A DNA stretch of 64,000 bases, from positions 1,116,001 to 1,180,000 of the forward strand of contig NZ_CP098242.1 in assembly GCF_027118995.1 (NCBI RefSeq), written 5' to 3'. Positions 53,087 through 63,083 of the stretch are shown here, one piece after another. Numbering within the stretch: position 1 is the first letter of the stretch; every line of letters starts with the position of its first letter. A program made the translations under genes and the position numbers. Below the pieces are notes generated by a model. That model worked only from the letters and a program-made list of their open reading frames with translations. It had not been told where the DNA came from and did not search any database. Source of the stretch: Oxalobacter vibrioformis. Lineage in GTDB: Bacteria > Pseudomonadota > Gammaproteobacteria > Burkholderiales > Burkholderiaceae_D.

Positions 53087-53208
53087 TACCCCGTATTCCC
53101 GTTTGTCGCGAATAAGCATAAAATGCTGATCATACGGCCATGATGTCTGTGCGTTAACATACATCATTACGGCGTGCCTTTTCAAACTGAAACAAGTGAA
53201 AGCAAGAC

Positions 53209-54438
53209 ATGAGTGATGTAAATAAAGTGGTTCTGGCCTACTCCGGCGGCCTGGATACCTCCGTTATCCTGAAATGGCTTCAGGATACCTACCAGTGTGA
53301 AGTCATTACCTTTACAGCCGACCTCGGCCAGGGGGAAGAACTGGATCCGGCCAGGCAGAAAGCACTGAAATTCGGCATCAAACCGGACAATATTTTCATT
53401 GACGATCTGCGTGAAGAATTCGTGCGCGATTTTGTTTTTCCGATGTTCCGCGCCAATACCACTTACGAGGGAGAATATCTTCTCGGCACCAGCATTGCCC
53501 GTCCACTCATCGCCAAACGCCTGGTTGAAATCGCACGCCAGACAGGGGCTGACGCCATTTCGCACGGCGCCACAGGAAAAGGCAACGATCAGGTTCGTTT
53601 TGAACTGGGTGCCTATGCCCTGATGCCCGAGGTCAAAATCATTGCACCATGGCGTGAATGGGACCTGCTTTCCCGCGAAAAACTGCTGGCTTATGCCGAA
53701 AATGCCGGTATCGAAATTGACATGAAACACCGGGAAGGCGGTGCGCCTTATTCCATGGATGCCAACCTGCTGCACATCAGCTATGAAGGCCGTCACCTGG
53801 AAGACCCGAGCGCCGAAGCAGAAGAATCCATGTGGCGCTGGACTGTCAGCCCCGAAGCTGCACCGGACCAGGCAGAACATATTCAGATCGGATATGAGAA
53901 AGGCGATCCGGTTTCCTTAAACGGGAAAAAGATGTCACCCGCCGCCCTCCTTGCCGAACTCAACCGCCTGGGCGGCAAACATGGCATTGGCCGGCTTGAT
54001 CTCGTCGAAAACCGGTATGTCGGCATGAAATCCCGCGGCTGCTACGAAACGCCCGGTGGCACTATTCTGCTGCCGGCGCATCGCGCCATCGAATCCATCA
54101 CCCTTGACCGGGAAGTCGCTCACCTGAAAGATGATCTGATGCCGCGTTATGCTTCCATGATCTATAACGGTTACTGGTGGTCTCCTGAGCGCGTGGCCCT
54201 GCAGACACTGATAGATCACACCCAGGAGCATGTCAATGGCACCGTCAGCCTGAAACTGTATAAAGGCAACGTGATTGTGACCGGGCGTGATTCCGCAGAT
54301 TCCCTGTTTGACTCGACTATTGCCACGTTTGAGGATGATGCGGGCGCTTATGACCAGAAAGATGCCGGCGGCTTTATCAAACTGAATGCGCTGCGCATGC
54401 GCATTGCCGCCAGTCTGCGGGAGAAGCGCAAAAAATAA
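53209..54438 (+). CDS. argG: Argininosuccinate synthase
   Basis: Joins citrulline and aspartate with ATP. It has 409 residues with the N-type ATP pyrophosphatase loop AYSGGLDTS at 10-18, [14 protein letters not shown], and the tetramer domain. Ribosome binding site AAGCAAG. Closed by a strong terminator. With argF it supplies the last steps before argininosuccinate lyase, which is not in the window. Confidence 0.97.
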   Translation: MSDVNKVVLAYSGGLDTSVILKWLQDTYQCEVITFTADLGQGEELDPARQKALKFGIKPDNIFIDDLREEFVRDFVFPMFRANTTYEGEYLLGTSIARPLIAKRLVEIARQTGADAISHGATGKGNDQVRFELGAYALMPEVKIIAPWREWDLLSREKLLAYAENAGIEIDMKHREGGAPYSMDANLLHISYEGRHLEDPSAEAEESMWRWTVSPEAAPDQAEHIQIGYEKGDPVSLNGKKMSPAALLAELNRLGGKHGIGRLDLVENRYVGMKSRGCYETPGGTILLPAHRAIESITLDREVAHLKDDLMPRYASMIYNGYWWSPERVALQTLIDHTQEHVNGTVSLKLYKGNVIVTGRDSADSLFDSTIATFEDDAGAYDQKDAGGFIKLNALRMRIAASLREKRKK

Positions 54439-54462
54439 CGGCAAACCACTTCTCCCGAACAG

Positions 54463-54492
54463 CGGCACCGGCATGTTTCCGGTGCCGTTTTT
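54463..54492 (+). terminator. Intrinsic terminator of argG
   Basis: CGGCACCGG (54463-54471) with CCGGTGCCG (54479-54487), then TTTTT. Confidence 0.88.
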
Positions 54493-54577
54493 CATGGGCG
54501 GCCTCCTTTATGCGCCTTGCACAAAACGCCATGCAACCGGATAATGATCCAGTAAACAACAATGGGGAAGTGCTGAC

Positions 54578-55447
54578 ATGGAAATAACGGGCATTATTGG
54601 TGGCAGCGGGCTTTATGATATTGCCGGCTTGACGGATACACGATGGGAAAAAGTCACTTCTCCGTTCGGGATACCCTCCGATGAACTGCTCTTTGGAAAA
54701 CTGGGTGGCCGCCAGCTCGTCTTTCTGCCCCGTCATGGGCGCGGGCACCGTTATTCTCCGTCACAAATCAACTACCGTGCGAATATTGATGCCTTGAAAC
54801 GTGCGGGGGTTACCCAGATTATTTCCATCAGCGCCGTTGGCTCCCTGAAAGAACATCTCCATCCCGGCATATTTGTGCTGGTTGACCAGTATATTGACCG
54901 CACGCATGGACGGGACAATACTTTTTTTGAATCCGGCTGTGTCGCCCATATTTCCATGGCGCATCCGACCTGTCATCGTTTAAACCGGCAGATTCACGGC
55001 CTTGCCGGGAAATCGGGCATTGAAACGGCTCTTGGCGGCACCTATCTCGCGATGGAGGGACCGCAATTTTCCACGCTGGCGGAATCCGAACTGTATCGCA
55101 GATGGAATTGTGACGTGATCGGGATGACCAATATGCCGGAAGCGAAACTCGCCCGCGAAGCGGAAATGTGTTATGCCGGCATTGCCATGGTCACCGATTA
55201 TGATTGCTGGCACCCTGATCATGACAATGTCTCTGTCAGCCAGATTGTCCGGATTCTCGCAGACAATGCAGAAAAAGCCCGAGCGCTGGTGCAGGATGCC
55301 ATACCTGTTCTTGCTCAGGATGAATCGGCATCTTCCTGCACCTGCCGCTTTTCACTGGAACATGCATTGATTACTGCCTCTGCCGCAAGAGATCATGAAC
55401 TGATGCAAAAGCTTGATGCTGTCGCAGGAAGGGTGCTGAAAAAATGA
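54578..55447 (+). CDS. mtnP: S-methyl-5'-thioadenosine phosphorylase
   Basis: Splits methylthioadenosine (from polyamine synthesis) with phosphate into adenine and methylthioribose 1-phosphate. It has 289 residues: phosphate loop GGSGLYD, PRHGRGH, SISAVGSLKEHL, and MEGPQFSTLAES. The base-site segment MVTDYDCW carries the two aspartates found in adenine-specific MTA phosphorylases, against purine nucleoside phosphorylases, which have an Asn there. First of a four-gene unit with aldolase, apt and mtnA, with overlaps or tiny gaps between them. Confidence 0.93.
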   Translation: MEITGIIGGSGLYDIAGLTDTRWEKVTSPFGIPSDELLFGKLGGRQLVFLPRHGRGHRYSPSQINYRANIDALKRAGVTQIISISAVGSLKEHLHPGIFVLVDQYIDRTHGRDNTFFESGCVAHISMAHPTCHRLNRQIHGLAGKSGIETALGGTYLAMEGPQFSTLAESELYRRWNCDVIGMTNMPEAKLAREAEMCYAGIAMVTDYDCWHPDHDNVSVSQIVRILADNAEKARALVQDAIPVLAQDESASSCTCRFSLEHALITASAARDHELMQKLDAVAGRVLKK

Positions 55448-56121
55448 ATGGTGCCCCGCTGGCAGACAACGAAAACACCCTGCGCGAATCCCTGCTTTTC
55501 ACCACAAGGCAATTGACCGATAAGGGACTGAACCGGGGCACAACCGGCAATGTCAGTGTCCGCCTGCCTGCAGATGATGAAGCGGCATTTCTGATTACAC
55601 CCAGCGGCGTGCCTCCTCTCGAGATGTCAGCCGCATCCATGGTCAGGATGCGCTTTTCCGGTGAGCATGACGGCTCTGTCAGACCCAGTACGGAGTGGCA
55701 GCTCCATCGTGATATCCTCTTACACCATGCGGATGCGGGTGCTGTCATTCACGTTCACTCTCCTTTTGCCACCACAATGGCCTGTTTGCATCGTGACATT
55801 CCGGCATTTCATTACATGATTGCTGTTGCCGGCGGTGACTCCATCCGCTGTGCGCCCTATGCGCTCTTTGGTACCCAGGCGCTGTCCGATTTCGCAATCG
55901 ACGCCATGACAGCACGCCACGCCTGTCTGCTGGCCAATCACGGCATGCTTGCCATCGGCAGGAATTTGCCACATGCCCTGTCTGTTGCCATCGAAGTGGA
56001 AGCGCTGTGCGAGCAATACTGGCGCATCCTTCAGATTGGTGAACCGCACCTTCTTTCGGACGAGCAGATGCAGGAAGTACTTAACCGGTTCAAAAACTAC
56101 GGTCAGTGGCAATCACCCTGA
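55444..56121 (+). CDS. Class II (FucA-like) aldolase, probable methylthioribulose-1-phosphate aldolase
   Basis: Zinc aldolase of 225 residues, very close to L-fuculose-phosphate aldolase: metal ligands His103, His105 (IHVHSPF) and His166 (NHGM), catalytic Glu84 (PSTEW). These match E. coli FucA His92, His94, His155 and Glu73 at one constant offset. [13 protein letters not shown] and CAPYALFGT are FucA-type, not MtnB-type. Between mtnP and mtnA it most likely cleaves methylthioribulose 1-phosphate to DHAP and methylthioacetaldehyde, as the Ald2 enzymes of the DHAP shunt do; 5-deoxyribulose 1-phosphate is a second likely substrate. Overlaps mtnP by 4 nt. Confidence 0.85.
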   Translation: MNGAPLADNENTLRESLLFTTRQLTDKGLNRGTTGNVSVRLPADDEAAFLITPSGVPPLEMSAASMVRMRFSGEHDGSVRPSTEWQLHRDILLHHADAGAVIHVHSPFATTMACLHRDIPAFHYMIAVAGGDSIRCAPYALFGTQALSDFAIDAMTARHACLLANHGMLAIGRNLPHALSVAIEVEALCEQYWRILQIGEPHLLSDEQMQEVLNRFKNYGQWQSP

Positions 56122-56140
56122 CCGGCAAAGAAAGTTTGTT

Positions 56141-56668
56141 ATGTCAATCATCTCCTACATTCGCACCATTGCTGACTACCCAAAAAAGGGGGTCCTGTTT
56201 CGCGACATCAGCACCCTTTTTCTGGACCCACGAGGATTGCGCAAAGCCATTGACGGGCTTGTCATGCGATATTCCGGCGCGGGAATCGACAAGATAGCGG
56301 TTATTGAAGCACGTGGCTTTCTGGTCGGCGCACCGCTGGCCTATACACTGGGTTGCGGCCTGGTTCTCATACGGAAAAAGGGCAAGCTGCCCGGCAGCAC
56401 CATCGGGGAGGACTATGCGCTGGAATACGGTACCGACCGGATTGAAATGCACGATGACACCATTGTTGCCGGAGAAAAAATCCTGCTGGTGGATGACCTG
56501 CTGGCAACCGGAGGCAGTGCGTTGGCGGCAATCAGACTGATTGAGAAAAATGGTGCGGAAGTTTACGAAACCGCTTTTCTGGTGGATTTGCCCGATCTGG
56601 GCGGCAGCAAAAAACTGAAAGCGAGTGGTTATTCCGTTTTCACCCTGTGTGAATTTGAAGGAGACTGA
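56141..56668 (+). CDS. apt: Adenine phosphoribosyltransferase
   Basis: Converts adenine and PRPP to AMP, recovering the adenine released by MtnP. It has 175 residues starting [17 protein letters not shown] (56141), although the frame is open to 55949 inside the aldolase gene. The PRPP motif [18 protein letters not shown] is at about 119-136, and [13 protein letters not shown] supplies the base pocket. Its stop is directly followed by the mtnA start. Confidence 0.96.
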   Translation: MSIISYIRTIADYPKKGVLFRDISTLFLDPRGLRKAIDGLVMRYSGAGIDKIAVIEARGFLVGAPLAYTLGCGLVLIRKKGKLPGSTIGEDYALEYGTDRIEMHDDTIVAGEKILLVDDLLATGGSALAAIRLIEKNGAEVYETAFLVDLPDLGGSKKLKASGYSVFTLCEFEGD

Positions 56669-57742
56669 ATGACTGCCACTTCCGGTTATACCGTTGAAAC
56701 CCTGCGCTGGAAAAATGACGCAATCGAGATGATCGACCAGCGTCTCCTGCCGGGAACCAAAGCATATGTGCGCTGTGATACCGCAGCCTGTGTTGCTGCG
56801 GCCATCCGTAACATGGTCATACGCGGCGCACCGGCCATTGGAGTAGCTGCGGCCTACGGCATTGCACTGGAGGCACGGCACCTGAAAGCGGCTTTTTCCG
56901 GACAGTTTCAAACGGGGCTGGATCAGGCCTTTGACCTGCTGGCACAAAGCCGCCCTACCGCTGTCAATCTTTTCTGGGCACTGAACCGGATGCAGTTACT
57001 TCGGCGGTCGCTTTCCCCTCTTGAACCATTTGAGATAACCGAGCGACTGCTCGCCGAAGCGCATGCTATCCACAAGGAAGATATTCGGATAAACCAGGCA
57101 ATGGGTGCTTATGGCGCTTCCCTTTTGCCTGACGGCGCCCGTGTCATGACACACTGTAATGCCGGCGCCCTGGCCACAGCAGGACATGGCACGGCACTCG
57201 GCGTATTCCGTTCCGCGGTGGCAGCAGGAAAACGATTATCCGTCATTGCCAATGAAACACGACCCTTTTTACAGGGCGCACGCCTGACAGCCTGGGAAAT
57301 GGTGCAGGAAAATATCCCGGTGACGCTCATTACCGACAACATGGCTGGCCACCTGATGCAAACCGGTGGAATTGATGCCATTGTGGTTGGAACAGACAGG
57401 GTAGCCGCCAATGGGGATGTGGCCAATAAAATCGGTACCTACATGATTGCCGTTCTGGCCAAACGGCACGATATTCCCTTTTACGTCGCCTGCCCGCTTT
57501 CCACCATCGACCTCACCCTTGAAACCGGTGCGGATATCCCGATTGAAGAACGGGATATCAACGAAGTCAAAGGCTTCAGAGAGTGTATCTGGGCCCCGGA
57601 AGGCGTATCCATCCGCAACCCGGCCTTTGATGTGACACCGGCAGAGCTGGTCACTGCACTGATTACCGAAAAAGGCATCATCACAAACGACAGGCTGATG
57701 GCTAAAGAGCTGAAATCGGTTGTCGAAAATTCCCCTGCTTGA
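56669..57742 (+). CDS. mtnA: S-methyl-5-thioribose-1-phosphate isomerase
   Basis: Isomerises methylthioribose 1-phosphate to methylthioribulose 1-phosphate. It has 357 residues, eIF2B-related fold. The catalytic Cys163 (THCNAGALATAG) and Asp243 (VVGTDRVAANGD) match B. subtilis Cys160 and Asp240 at a constant offset, and the N-terminal MVIRGAPAIGVAAAYG loop is intact. Last gene of the unit, convergent with murB 22 bp away. Confidence 0.95.
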   Translation: MTATSGYTVETLRWKNDAIEMIDQRLLPGTKAYVRCDTAACVAAAIRNMVIRGAPAIGVAAAYGIALEARHLKAAFSGQFQTGLDQAFDLLAQSRPTAVNLFWALNRMQLLRRSLSPLEPFEITERLLAEAHAIHKEDIRINQAMGAYGASLLPDGARVMTHCNAGALATAGHGTALGVFRSAVAAGKRLSVIANETRPFLQGARLTAWEMVQENIPVTLITDNMAGHLMQTGGIDAIVVGTDRVAANGDVANKIGTYMIAVLAKRHDIPFYVACPLSTIDLTLETGADIPIEERDINEVKGFRECIWAPEGVSIRNPAFDVTPAELVTALITEKGIITNDRLMAKELKSVVENSPA

Positions 57743-57764
57743 GTGCCGCAGCGCTCAGCCATCA

Positions 57765-58790
57765 TCAGACAAAAACAGGCTCGGGTTCCAGCCACAGGCC
57801 AAAACGGGTGTTGACATCCTGCTGGATCGCCTGTGACAGCCTGACAATCTCCTCGCCTGAAGCATTCCCGCGGTTTACCAGCACAAGTGCCTGTGTTTCG
57901 TACACCCCGGCATTCCCGCTGGTCTTTCCTTTCCAGCCACACTGGTCAATCAGCCAGCCCGCAGCAATACGATAACTGCCGTCAGGTTGCAGATACCCGG
58001 GCATTTGCGGACAACGGCGTTTTAACGCATCATACGCTACCCGGGATACGGTCGGATTCTTGAAAAAACTGCCGACATTGCCGATAACCGCCGGATCAGG
58101 CAATTTGCGTTGCCGGATGGTCACAATGGCGCGGGCGACATCGCGCGGAGAGAGTACCGGATTGTTCGTTACTGAAAGCATATTGGCGAGCTCAGGATAA
58201 GAAAGATTGGGCGTCCATTGCTTTGGCAGGGCAAAGGTGACATTCAGAATGGCATAACGCCCCTTCTCCTGCCGAAAAACACTGTCGCGATAGCCAAAAC
58301 GGCAGTCCTCCCGTCCAATGTCCCGGATTTCCCCGTTGTGGAAATCAAATGCCTGCAAAGCGAGAAAGCAGTCTTTGAGCTCTGTGCCGTAGGCACCGAT
58401 ATTCTGGACCGGTGCTGCACCGACCGTGCCGGGAACCAGCGAAAGGTTTTCAAGGCCTCCCCATCCGTTTTCCAGTGTCCACAAAACAAACGCATGCCAG
58501 TCCTCCCCTGCTGCTGCGGTAACAACTACCCGGTTTTCATCCTCACCTGAAAGCGTCTTTCCTTTCAGGCACATATGCAATACCAGACCTGGAAAATCAC
58601 CGGTAAAAAGCACGTTGCTGCCACCACCCAGTACCAGCTTCGGCATGGCCGCCAGTTGCCTGTCAGCATGCACCGCCAGCAGGTCATCGGCAGACCGGAC
58701 AGCCAGATAACTTCTGGCTTTTACATTGATGCCGAATGTGTTTAACGCCTGCAGGGAAAAACCGGTCTTTATGGGAAGGGAACTGTGCAT
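57765..58790 (-). CDS. murB: UDP-N-acetylenolpyruvoylglucosamine reductase
   Basis: FAD enzyme that reduces UDP-GlcNAc-enolpyruvate to UDP-MurNAc, the substrate of MurC. It has 341 residues, type I as in E. coli: NTFGINVKARSY at the N-terminus, LGGGSNVLF, PGTVGAAPVQNIGAYG, the catalytic serine in NVGSFFKNP and C-terminal catalytic Glu in SGNAGVYETQALVLVNRG. Located 14 kb from the division cluster it serves. Confidence 0.95.
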   Translation of the reverse strand: MHSSLPIKTGFSLQALNTFGINVKARSYLAVRSADDLLAVHADRQLAAMPKLVLGGGSNVLFTGDFPGLVLHMCLKGKTLSGEDENRVVVTAAAGEDWHAFVLWTLENGWGGLENLSLVPGTVGAAPVQNIGAYGTELKDCFLALQAFDFHNGEIRDIGREDCRFGYRDSVFRQEKGRYAILNVTFALPKQWTPNLSYPELANMLSVTNNPVLSPRDVARAIVTIRQRKLPDPAVIGNVGSFFKNPTVSRVAYDALKRRCPQMPGYLQPDGSYRIAAGWLIDQCGWKGKTSGNAGVYETQALVLVNRGNASGEEIVRLSQAIQQDVNTRFGLWLEPEPVFV

Positions 58791-58893
58791 AGTAGGGGGA
58801 TTATAGAAGCAATTACACGGGCCGGGTAGCGAAAGCCGGTTTTGTTTTATACAATGATATATTTCATCCCCTCACACATGTGAAAGGAGAGAC

Positions 58894-59379
58894 ATGCCAT
58901 CATTTGATGTTGTTTCCGAAGCCAATATGGTTGAAGTCCGAAATGCCATTGAGCAGACCAACAAGGAAATCACGACCCGCTTTGATTTCAAAGGCAGTGA
59001 CGCCAGGGTAGAGCAGAAAGAACGCGAACTCACCGCTTTTGCCGACTCCGAATTCCAGTTGAACCAGGTAAAGGATGTGCTGACCGGCAAAATGACCCGG
59101 CGCAATGTGGATGTCCGTTTCCTGGACGAAGGCAAAATAGAGAAAATGAGCGGCGACAAGGTCAAGCAGGTCATCAAGATCCGAAATGGTATTGAATCGG
59201 ACGCGGCCAAGAAAATCGTCAAGCTGGTCAAAGACAGCAAACTGAAGGTACAGGCCAGCATCCAGGGCGACTCCGTCCGTGTCACCGGCGCCAAAAGAGA
59301 TGACCTGCAATCCGCCATTGCCATGCTGAAAAAGGATGTGACCGATCTGCCGCTGGAATTCAACAATTTCCGTGACTGA
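58894..59379 (+). CDS. yajQ: YajQ-family nucleotide-binding protein
   Basis: Small protein of 161 residues with two ferredoxin-like folds. Members bind nucleotides; the Xanthomonas and Pseudomonas members bind cyclic di-GMP and act with transcription factors. Signature segments [33 protein letters not shown] and [14 protein letters not shown] are intact. Monocistronic, divergent from murB. Confidence 0.94.
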   Translation: MPSFDVVSEANMVEVRNAIEQTNKEITTRFDFKGSDARVEQKERELTAFADSEFQLNQVKDVLTGKMTRRNVDVRFLDEGKIEKMSGDKVKQVIKIRNGIESDAAKKIVKLVKDSKLKVQASIQGDSVRVTGAKRDDLQSAIAMLKKDVTDLPLEFNNFRD

Positions 59380-59450
59380 GAAACCGGGAAAAGCCTCGGG
59401 CAGCTCCGGCACTCATCGCAAACAGATCTTCTTGAAAACAAGGAAAAGGG

Positions 59451-60275
59451 ATGACTGAAAACCTCATTCCCGTTGCGATAGCGTATGACTTTGATGGAAC
59501 GCTGTCGCCCGGCAACATGCAGGAATATGACTTCATTCCTAAACTGGGTGTTTCGCCCAGGGATTTCTGGGAACAAGCCAGCGCACTGGCAGAAACCAAT
59601 CAGATGGATACCATCCTGGCTTATATGTGGCGCATGATCCGGGAAGCCAATATCAAGGACATCTCTGTCAGGAAATCGGATTTTCATGATTTCGGCAAAC
59701 AAATAAAATTATTTCCCGGCGTTTCAGACTGGTTTGCCCGTATCAATATCTATGCACACAGCAAGGGCATACGCCTGGAGCATTTCATTATTTCATCGGG
59801 CATACGGGAAATGATAGAAGCCACACCGATTTACCCGGAATTCAGGAAAGTCTACGCTTCGGCTTTCATGTTTGACCATAATGGCGTAGCCTGCTGGCCG
59901 GCTCTGGCTGTGAACTACACCACCAAGACCCAGTACCTGTTCCGGATAAACAAGGGCAGCCTGGATGTACATGACAATTCGGTCATTAACAAGTTTGTCC
60001 CCATGGAAGAGCGTCCGGTTCCGTTTGAAAATATCCTCTTTATCGGCGACGGGGAAACGGATATCCCCTGCATGCGGCTCGTCAAGGAACAAGGGGGGCA
60101 TGCCATTGCTGTCTATCCGCCGGACAAGGAAGGTGCCCAGGCACATGCCCGAAAACTGGTCGAAGAAGGGCGGGCAACGCTCTTTACCCCTGCAGATTAC
60201 CGGCAGGGGAAAGGCATCGACCTCGCCGTGAGAGCGATTCTGGACAGAATCGAAGCCACCTCACGGATACGGTAA
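59451..60275 (+). CDS. HAD-superfamily hydrolase
   Basis: 274 residues with all four HAD motifs: DFDGTLS (nucleophile Asp14 and acid/base Asp16), IISSG (motif II near residue 112), a lysine in TKTQYLFR (motif III), and GDGETDIPCM (motif IV near 198-207). The helical cap lies between motifs I and II. Layout resembles the phosphoserine phosphatase-like branch, but substrate is not known. Convergent with aroG. Confidence 0.8.
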   Translation: MTENLIPVAIAYDFDGTLSPGNMQEYDFIPKLGVSPRDFWEQASALAETNQMDTILAYMWRMIREANIKDISVRKSDFHDFGKQIKLFPGVSDWFARINIYAHSKGIRLEHFIISSGIREMIEATPIYPEFRKVYASAFMFDHNGVACWPALAVNYTTKTQYLFRINKGSLDVHDNSVINKFVPMEERPVPFENILFIGDGETDIPCMRLVKEQGGHAIAVYPPDKEGAQAHARKLVEEGRATLFTPADYRQGKGIDLAVRAILDRIEATSRIR

Positions 60276-60307
60276 GCCGATTCGCGCTGTCTGTTTTCTG
60301 CCAATCG

Positions 60308-61381
60308 TCAGTCGCTGCTGGTGCGGATTTTATCCTGGCGCTTTTTGGTCGCCTCTGCCAGTTTTTCCAGAACGAGCACACTGTCATCCCAGCCGATGCA
60401 GGCATCCGTTACTGACTGGCCGTACGTCAGCGGCTGGCCCGGCGTGATATCCTGGCGGCCGGCAATGAGATTTGACTCCACCATGACGCCCACAATCCGC
60501 ATCTCACCCCTGGCAATATTCCTGCCGATCGTGGCACAGACCGGCACCTGGTTTTCCGCCTTCTTCGAGCTGTTCCCATGCGATACATCAATCATGACCC
60601 TGGGAGGCAAACCGGCGGCGGCCACTTCCTTGCATGCCGCATCAATGCTCCTTTTATCATAATTGGGCCGCTTGCCGCCCCGCAGGATAATATGGCAATC
60701 CTCATTTCCGCCTGTGGCAAAAATCGCCGTGTGCCCGCCCTTGGTCACTGACAGGAAATGATGGGGATGTGAGGCCGCCTTGATTGCGTCAATGGCAATT
60801 TTCACATTACCATCCGTTCCGTTCTTGAATCCTACCGGACAGGAAAGACCGGATGACAGTTCGCGATGGACCTGGGATTCAGTGGTTCTCGCCCCGATGG
60901 CGCCCCAGCTGATCATGTCTGCGACATACTGCGGGCTGATCATGTCCAGGAATTCCGTTGCCGCCGGCACACCCAGGTCATTGATATTCAACAGCAGTTC
61001 CCTTGCCATATGAAGCCCCTCATTGATCTGGAAACTGTTGTTCATGTGCGGATCATTGATCATTCCCTTCCAGCCAACCGTCGTGCGGGGCTTTTCAAAA
61101 TACACCCGCATCACGATTTCCAGTTCCTTGCCCAGCCGCTCGCGCACTTCCCGCAGACGATACGCATATTCCAGCGCTGCCTGCGGATCATGAATGGAGC
61201 AGGGGCCGATCACAACCATCAGACGATCATCCTTTCCATGCAGGATACGATGAAGGGCGGTTCTGCTGTTGGCGACGGTATCGGCGACTTTATCGGTACA
61301 GGGAAACTCGCGAATCAGATGGGAAGGGGGGGTTAATTCTTTCATGGCGAGAATCCTCAGATCATCGGTGCGTTGCATCAT
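60308..61381 (-). CDS. aroG: 3-deoxy-7-phosphoheptulonate synthase, type I
   Basis: Condenses phosphoenolpyruvate with erythrose 4-phosphate, entering the shikimate pathway. 357 residues, AroFGH branch: VIGPCSIHDPQAALEYA, MRVYFEKPRTTVGWKG, GARTTESQVHRELSSGLSCPVGFKNGT with one longer run broken here by function, and DVSHGNSSK. The start is MMQRTDDLRILAMKEL at 61381 or 61378, with GGA just upstream. It lies behind an aromatic-rich leader peptide and a terminator (61406-61539), which implies control by attenuation in addition to feedback inhibition. Same strand as tldD and the nitrilase gene. Confidence 0.95.
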   Translation of the reverse strand: MMQRTDDLRILAMKELTPPSHLIREFPCTDKVADTVANSRTALHRILHGKDDRLMVVIGPCSIHDPQAALEYAYRLREVRERLGKELEIVMRVYFEKPRTTVGWKGMINDPHMNNSFQINEGLHMARELLLNINDLGVPAATEFLDMISPQYVADMISWGAIGARTTESQVHRELSSGLSCPVGFKNGTDGNVKIAIDAIKAASHPHHFLSVTKGGHTAIFATGGNEDCHIILRGGKRPNYDKRSIDAACKEVAAAGLPPRVMIDVSHGNSSKKAENQVPVCATIGRNIARGEMRIVGVMVESNLIAGRQDITPGQPLTYGQSVTDACIGWDDSVLVLEKLAEATKKRQDKIRTSSD

Positions 61382-61405
61382 TTTTCCAGTCTCTAAAGTC
61401 AATAA

Positions 61406-61434
61406 AACAAAAAAACCGCCATCGCTGGCGGTTT
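61406..61434 (-). terminator. aroG attenuator terminator
   Basis: On the minus strand AAACCGCC (61434-61427) pairs with GGCGGTTT (61420-61413), loop AGCGAT, then a T-run. It lies only 25 nt before the aroG start. The 5' arm is also complementary to GGCGGT inside the leader coding sequence (61485-61480), which gives an alternative antiterminator. Confidence 0.85.
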
Positions 61435-61455
61435 GCTGAAAATCGGGCTGTTCTT

Positions 61456-61539
61456 TTATCTGGCTGACAACCGCTCTTCCACCGCCACTGGGCCGGAATA
61501 GCTAAAGTAAAAAAAGAAAAACCAGACGGTGTTCAGCAT
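61456..61539 (-). CDS. aroG leader peptide
   Basis: 27-residue peptide starting MLNTVWFFFFYFSY: one Trp, five Phe and two Tyr in residues 6-14. Such clusters make ribosome stalling report the supply of aromatic aminoacyl-tRNAs. It stops 21 nt before the terminator stem, and its last third contains the sequence that can form the antiterminator. No strong SD is seen ahead of the ATG at 61539. The promoter at 61573-61601 starts transcription about 25 nt upstream. By classic attenuation logic, stalling on Phe, Tyr or Trp codons favours the antiterminator and aroG expression. Confidence 0.82.
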   Translation of the reverse strand: MLNTVWFFFFYFSYSGPVAVEERLSAR

Positions 61540-61572
61540 TTTTGTTTTGCAGTTAAATGAATTTCTGTGGAT

Positions 61573-61601
61573 AGTATAACGCATTTTGAAAAATGTGTCG
61601 G
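61573..61601 (-). promoter_or_regulatory. Promoter of the aroG leader
   Basis: CCGACA (61601-61596), 17-nt spacer, TATACT (61578-61573) on the minus strand, with a likely start near 61566. It lies just after the tldD stop. Confidence 0.65.
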
Positions 61602-61622
61602 ACTCGTGTTGTTTTTCAACAA

Positions 61623-63083
61623 CTATCCCGTCCCGCCTACCGTCACATCCTCAATCCTGAGGGTGGGCTGCCCCACGCCGACCGGCACACTCTGCCCTTC
61701 CTTTCCGCAGACCCCCACACCGGCATCCAGGCACATGTCATTGCCGATCATGGACACCCTGCGCAGAATATCAGGGCCATGGCCAATCAGTGTCGCGCCT
61801 TTGACAGGGTGGATAATTTTTCCGTTTTCCACCAGATACGCCTCACTGGCGGAAAAAACAAATTTCCCGTTGGTGATGTCAACCTGTCCGCCCCCGAAAT
61901 TGGCGGCATAAATTCCCTGCTTGACCGATGCGATGATTTCACCCGGATCGTGATTGCCTCCCAGCATCAGGGTATTGGTCATTCGCGGCATGGGAAGATG
62001 CGCATAGGATTCCCGGCGGGCATTGCCGGTAACCGGCATTTTCATCAGGCGGGCATTCATGATGTCCTGGATATACCCTTTCAATATGCCATCTTCAATC
62101 AGCACCGTATGCTGTGTCGGCGTTCCTTCGTCATCCACATTCAGTGAGCCGCGGCGATTGACAATGGTGCCATCATCCACCACCGTGATGCCCTTTGCTG
62201 CCACCTGTTCGCCCAATATGCCGGAAAAGGTGCTGGACCCCTTGCGGTTAAAGTCGCCTTCCAGTCCATGACCAATCGCTTCGTGCAGCAATACGCCAGG
62301 CCAGCCTGGCCCCAGCACGACCGCCATGGCACCGGCTGGCGCCGGACGCGCATCGAGGTTTACCAGTGCCGCATGCACCGCCTCACTGACATACCGGTCA
62401 ATCATGACATCCGTAAAGTATCCATAATCATACCGGCCGCCGCCACCACTGGTACCCATTTCACGACGGCCATCCTGCTCGGCAATCACCGTAACCGAAA
62501 GCCTGACCAGCGGACGGATATCCGCTGCCAGTGCGCCATCACTGCGAACTACGAGAATGACATCATATTCCCCGGCCAGTCCTGCCATCACCTGAATAAT
62601 ACGCGGATCAGCCGCTTTGGCCTGCCGGTCAATCTTTTCCAGGAGGGCAACCTTTTGCGCGGCAGGGATCGATTGCAGCGGATCGGCCTGAAGGTACAGA
62701 TCATGCCCGCTGACCGGACGAGTGGCAGACGCCACCCGAACCTGTCCGGCACCCTGGCGGGCGATCGTCCGGGTTGTCTCGGAAGCAGACAAAAGCGCCG
62801 GCAGTGAAATCTCGTCCGAATAGGAAAAAGCCGTCTTCTCACCCGAAACCGCCCGCACCCCGACACCCTGATCAATGGAGAAACTGCCGGTTTTGACAAT
62901 CCCCTCATCCAGGCTCCAGCTTTCATTTTTTGTAAACTGGAAATACAGGTCAGCATAATCCACCTGATGGGTAAAGATCGTGCCGAGTGTCTCGATCAGC
63001 CTGGCGTCATCAAGACCATGTGGCGTCAGGAGAATGCTGCGTGCTGTCGCCAGATTCTGTTTTTCCCTGTTTGGTGTCTGCAT
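61623..63083 (-). CDS. tldD: Metalloprotease TldD
   Basis: With TldE/PmbA forms a heterodimeric zinc protease that degrades unfolded peptides and matures modified peptides such as microcin B17. It has 486 residues from MQTPNREKQ; the frame is open to 63176. The zinc motif [11 protein letters not shown] (HExxxH) is at about residue 265, and the C-terminal metal-binding Cys region is [19 protein letters not shown]. Same order nitrilase-tldD-aroG as in related genomes. Confidence 0.95.
   Translation of the reverse strand: MQTPNREKQNLATARSILLTPHGLDDARLIETLGTIFTHQVDYADLYFQFTKNESWSLDEGIVKTGSFSIDQGVGVRAVSGEKTAFSYSDEISLPALLSASETTRTIARQGAGQVRVASATRPVSGHDLYLQADPLQSIPAAQKVALLEKIDRQAKAADPRIIQVMAGLAGEYDVILVVRSDGALAADIRPLVRLSVTVIAEQDGRREMGTSGGGGRYDYGYFTDVMIDRYVSEAVHAALVNLDARPAPAGAMAVVLGPGWPGVLLHEAIGHGLEGDFNRKGSSTFSGILGEQVAAKGITVVDDGTIVNRRGSLNVDDEGTPTQHTVLIEDGILKGYIQDIMNARLMKMPVTGNARRESYAHLPMPRMTNTLMLGGNHDPGEIIASVKQGIYAANFGGGQVDITNGKFVFSASEAYLVENGKIIHPVKGATLIGHGPDILRRVSMIGNDMCLDAGVGVCGKEGQSVPVGVGQPTLRIEDVTVGGTG

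Noticed and set aside
52331..53185. 284-codon minus-strand frame opposite argF
   Set aside because: Shadow of argF; low-complexity composition without a family match.
55444..56121. Class II aldolase read as MtnB (methylthioribulose-1-phosphate dehydratase)
   Set aside because: Same superfamily, but Glu84, His103, His105, His166 and the surrounding segments follow FucA spacing and sequence, not MtnB.
56144..56947. 267-codon minus-strand frame opposite apt and mtnA
   Set aside because: Shadow frame; both plus-strand genes have intact catalytic motifs.
58872..59702. 276-codon minus-strand frame opposite yajQ
   Set aside because: Serine- and leucine-rich shadow; yajQ and the HAD gene account for the DNA.
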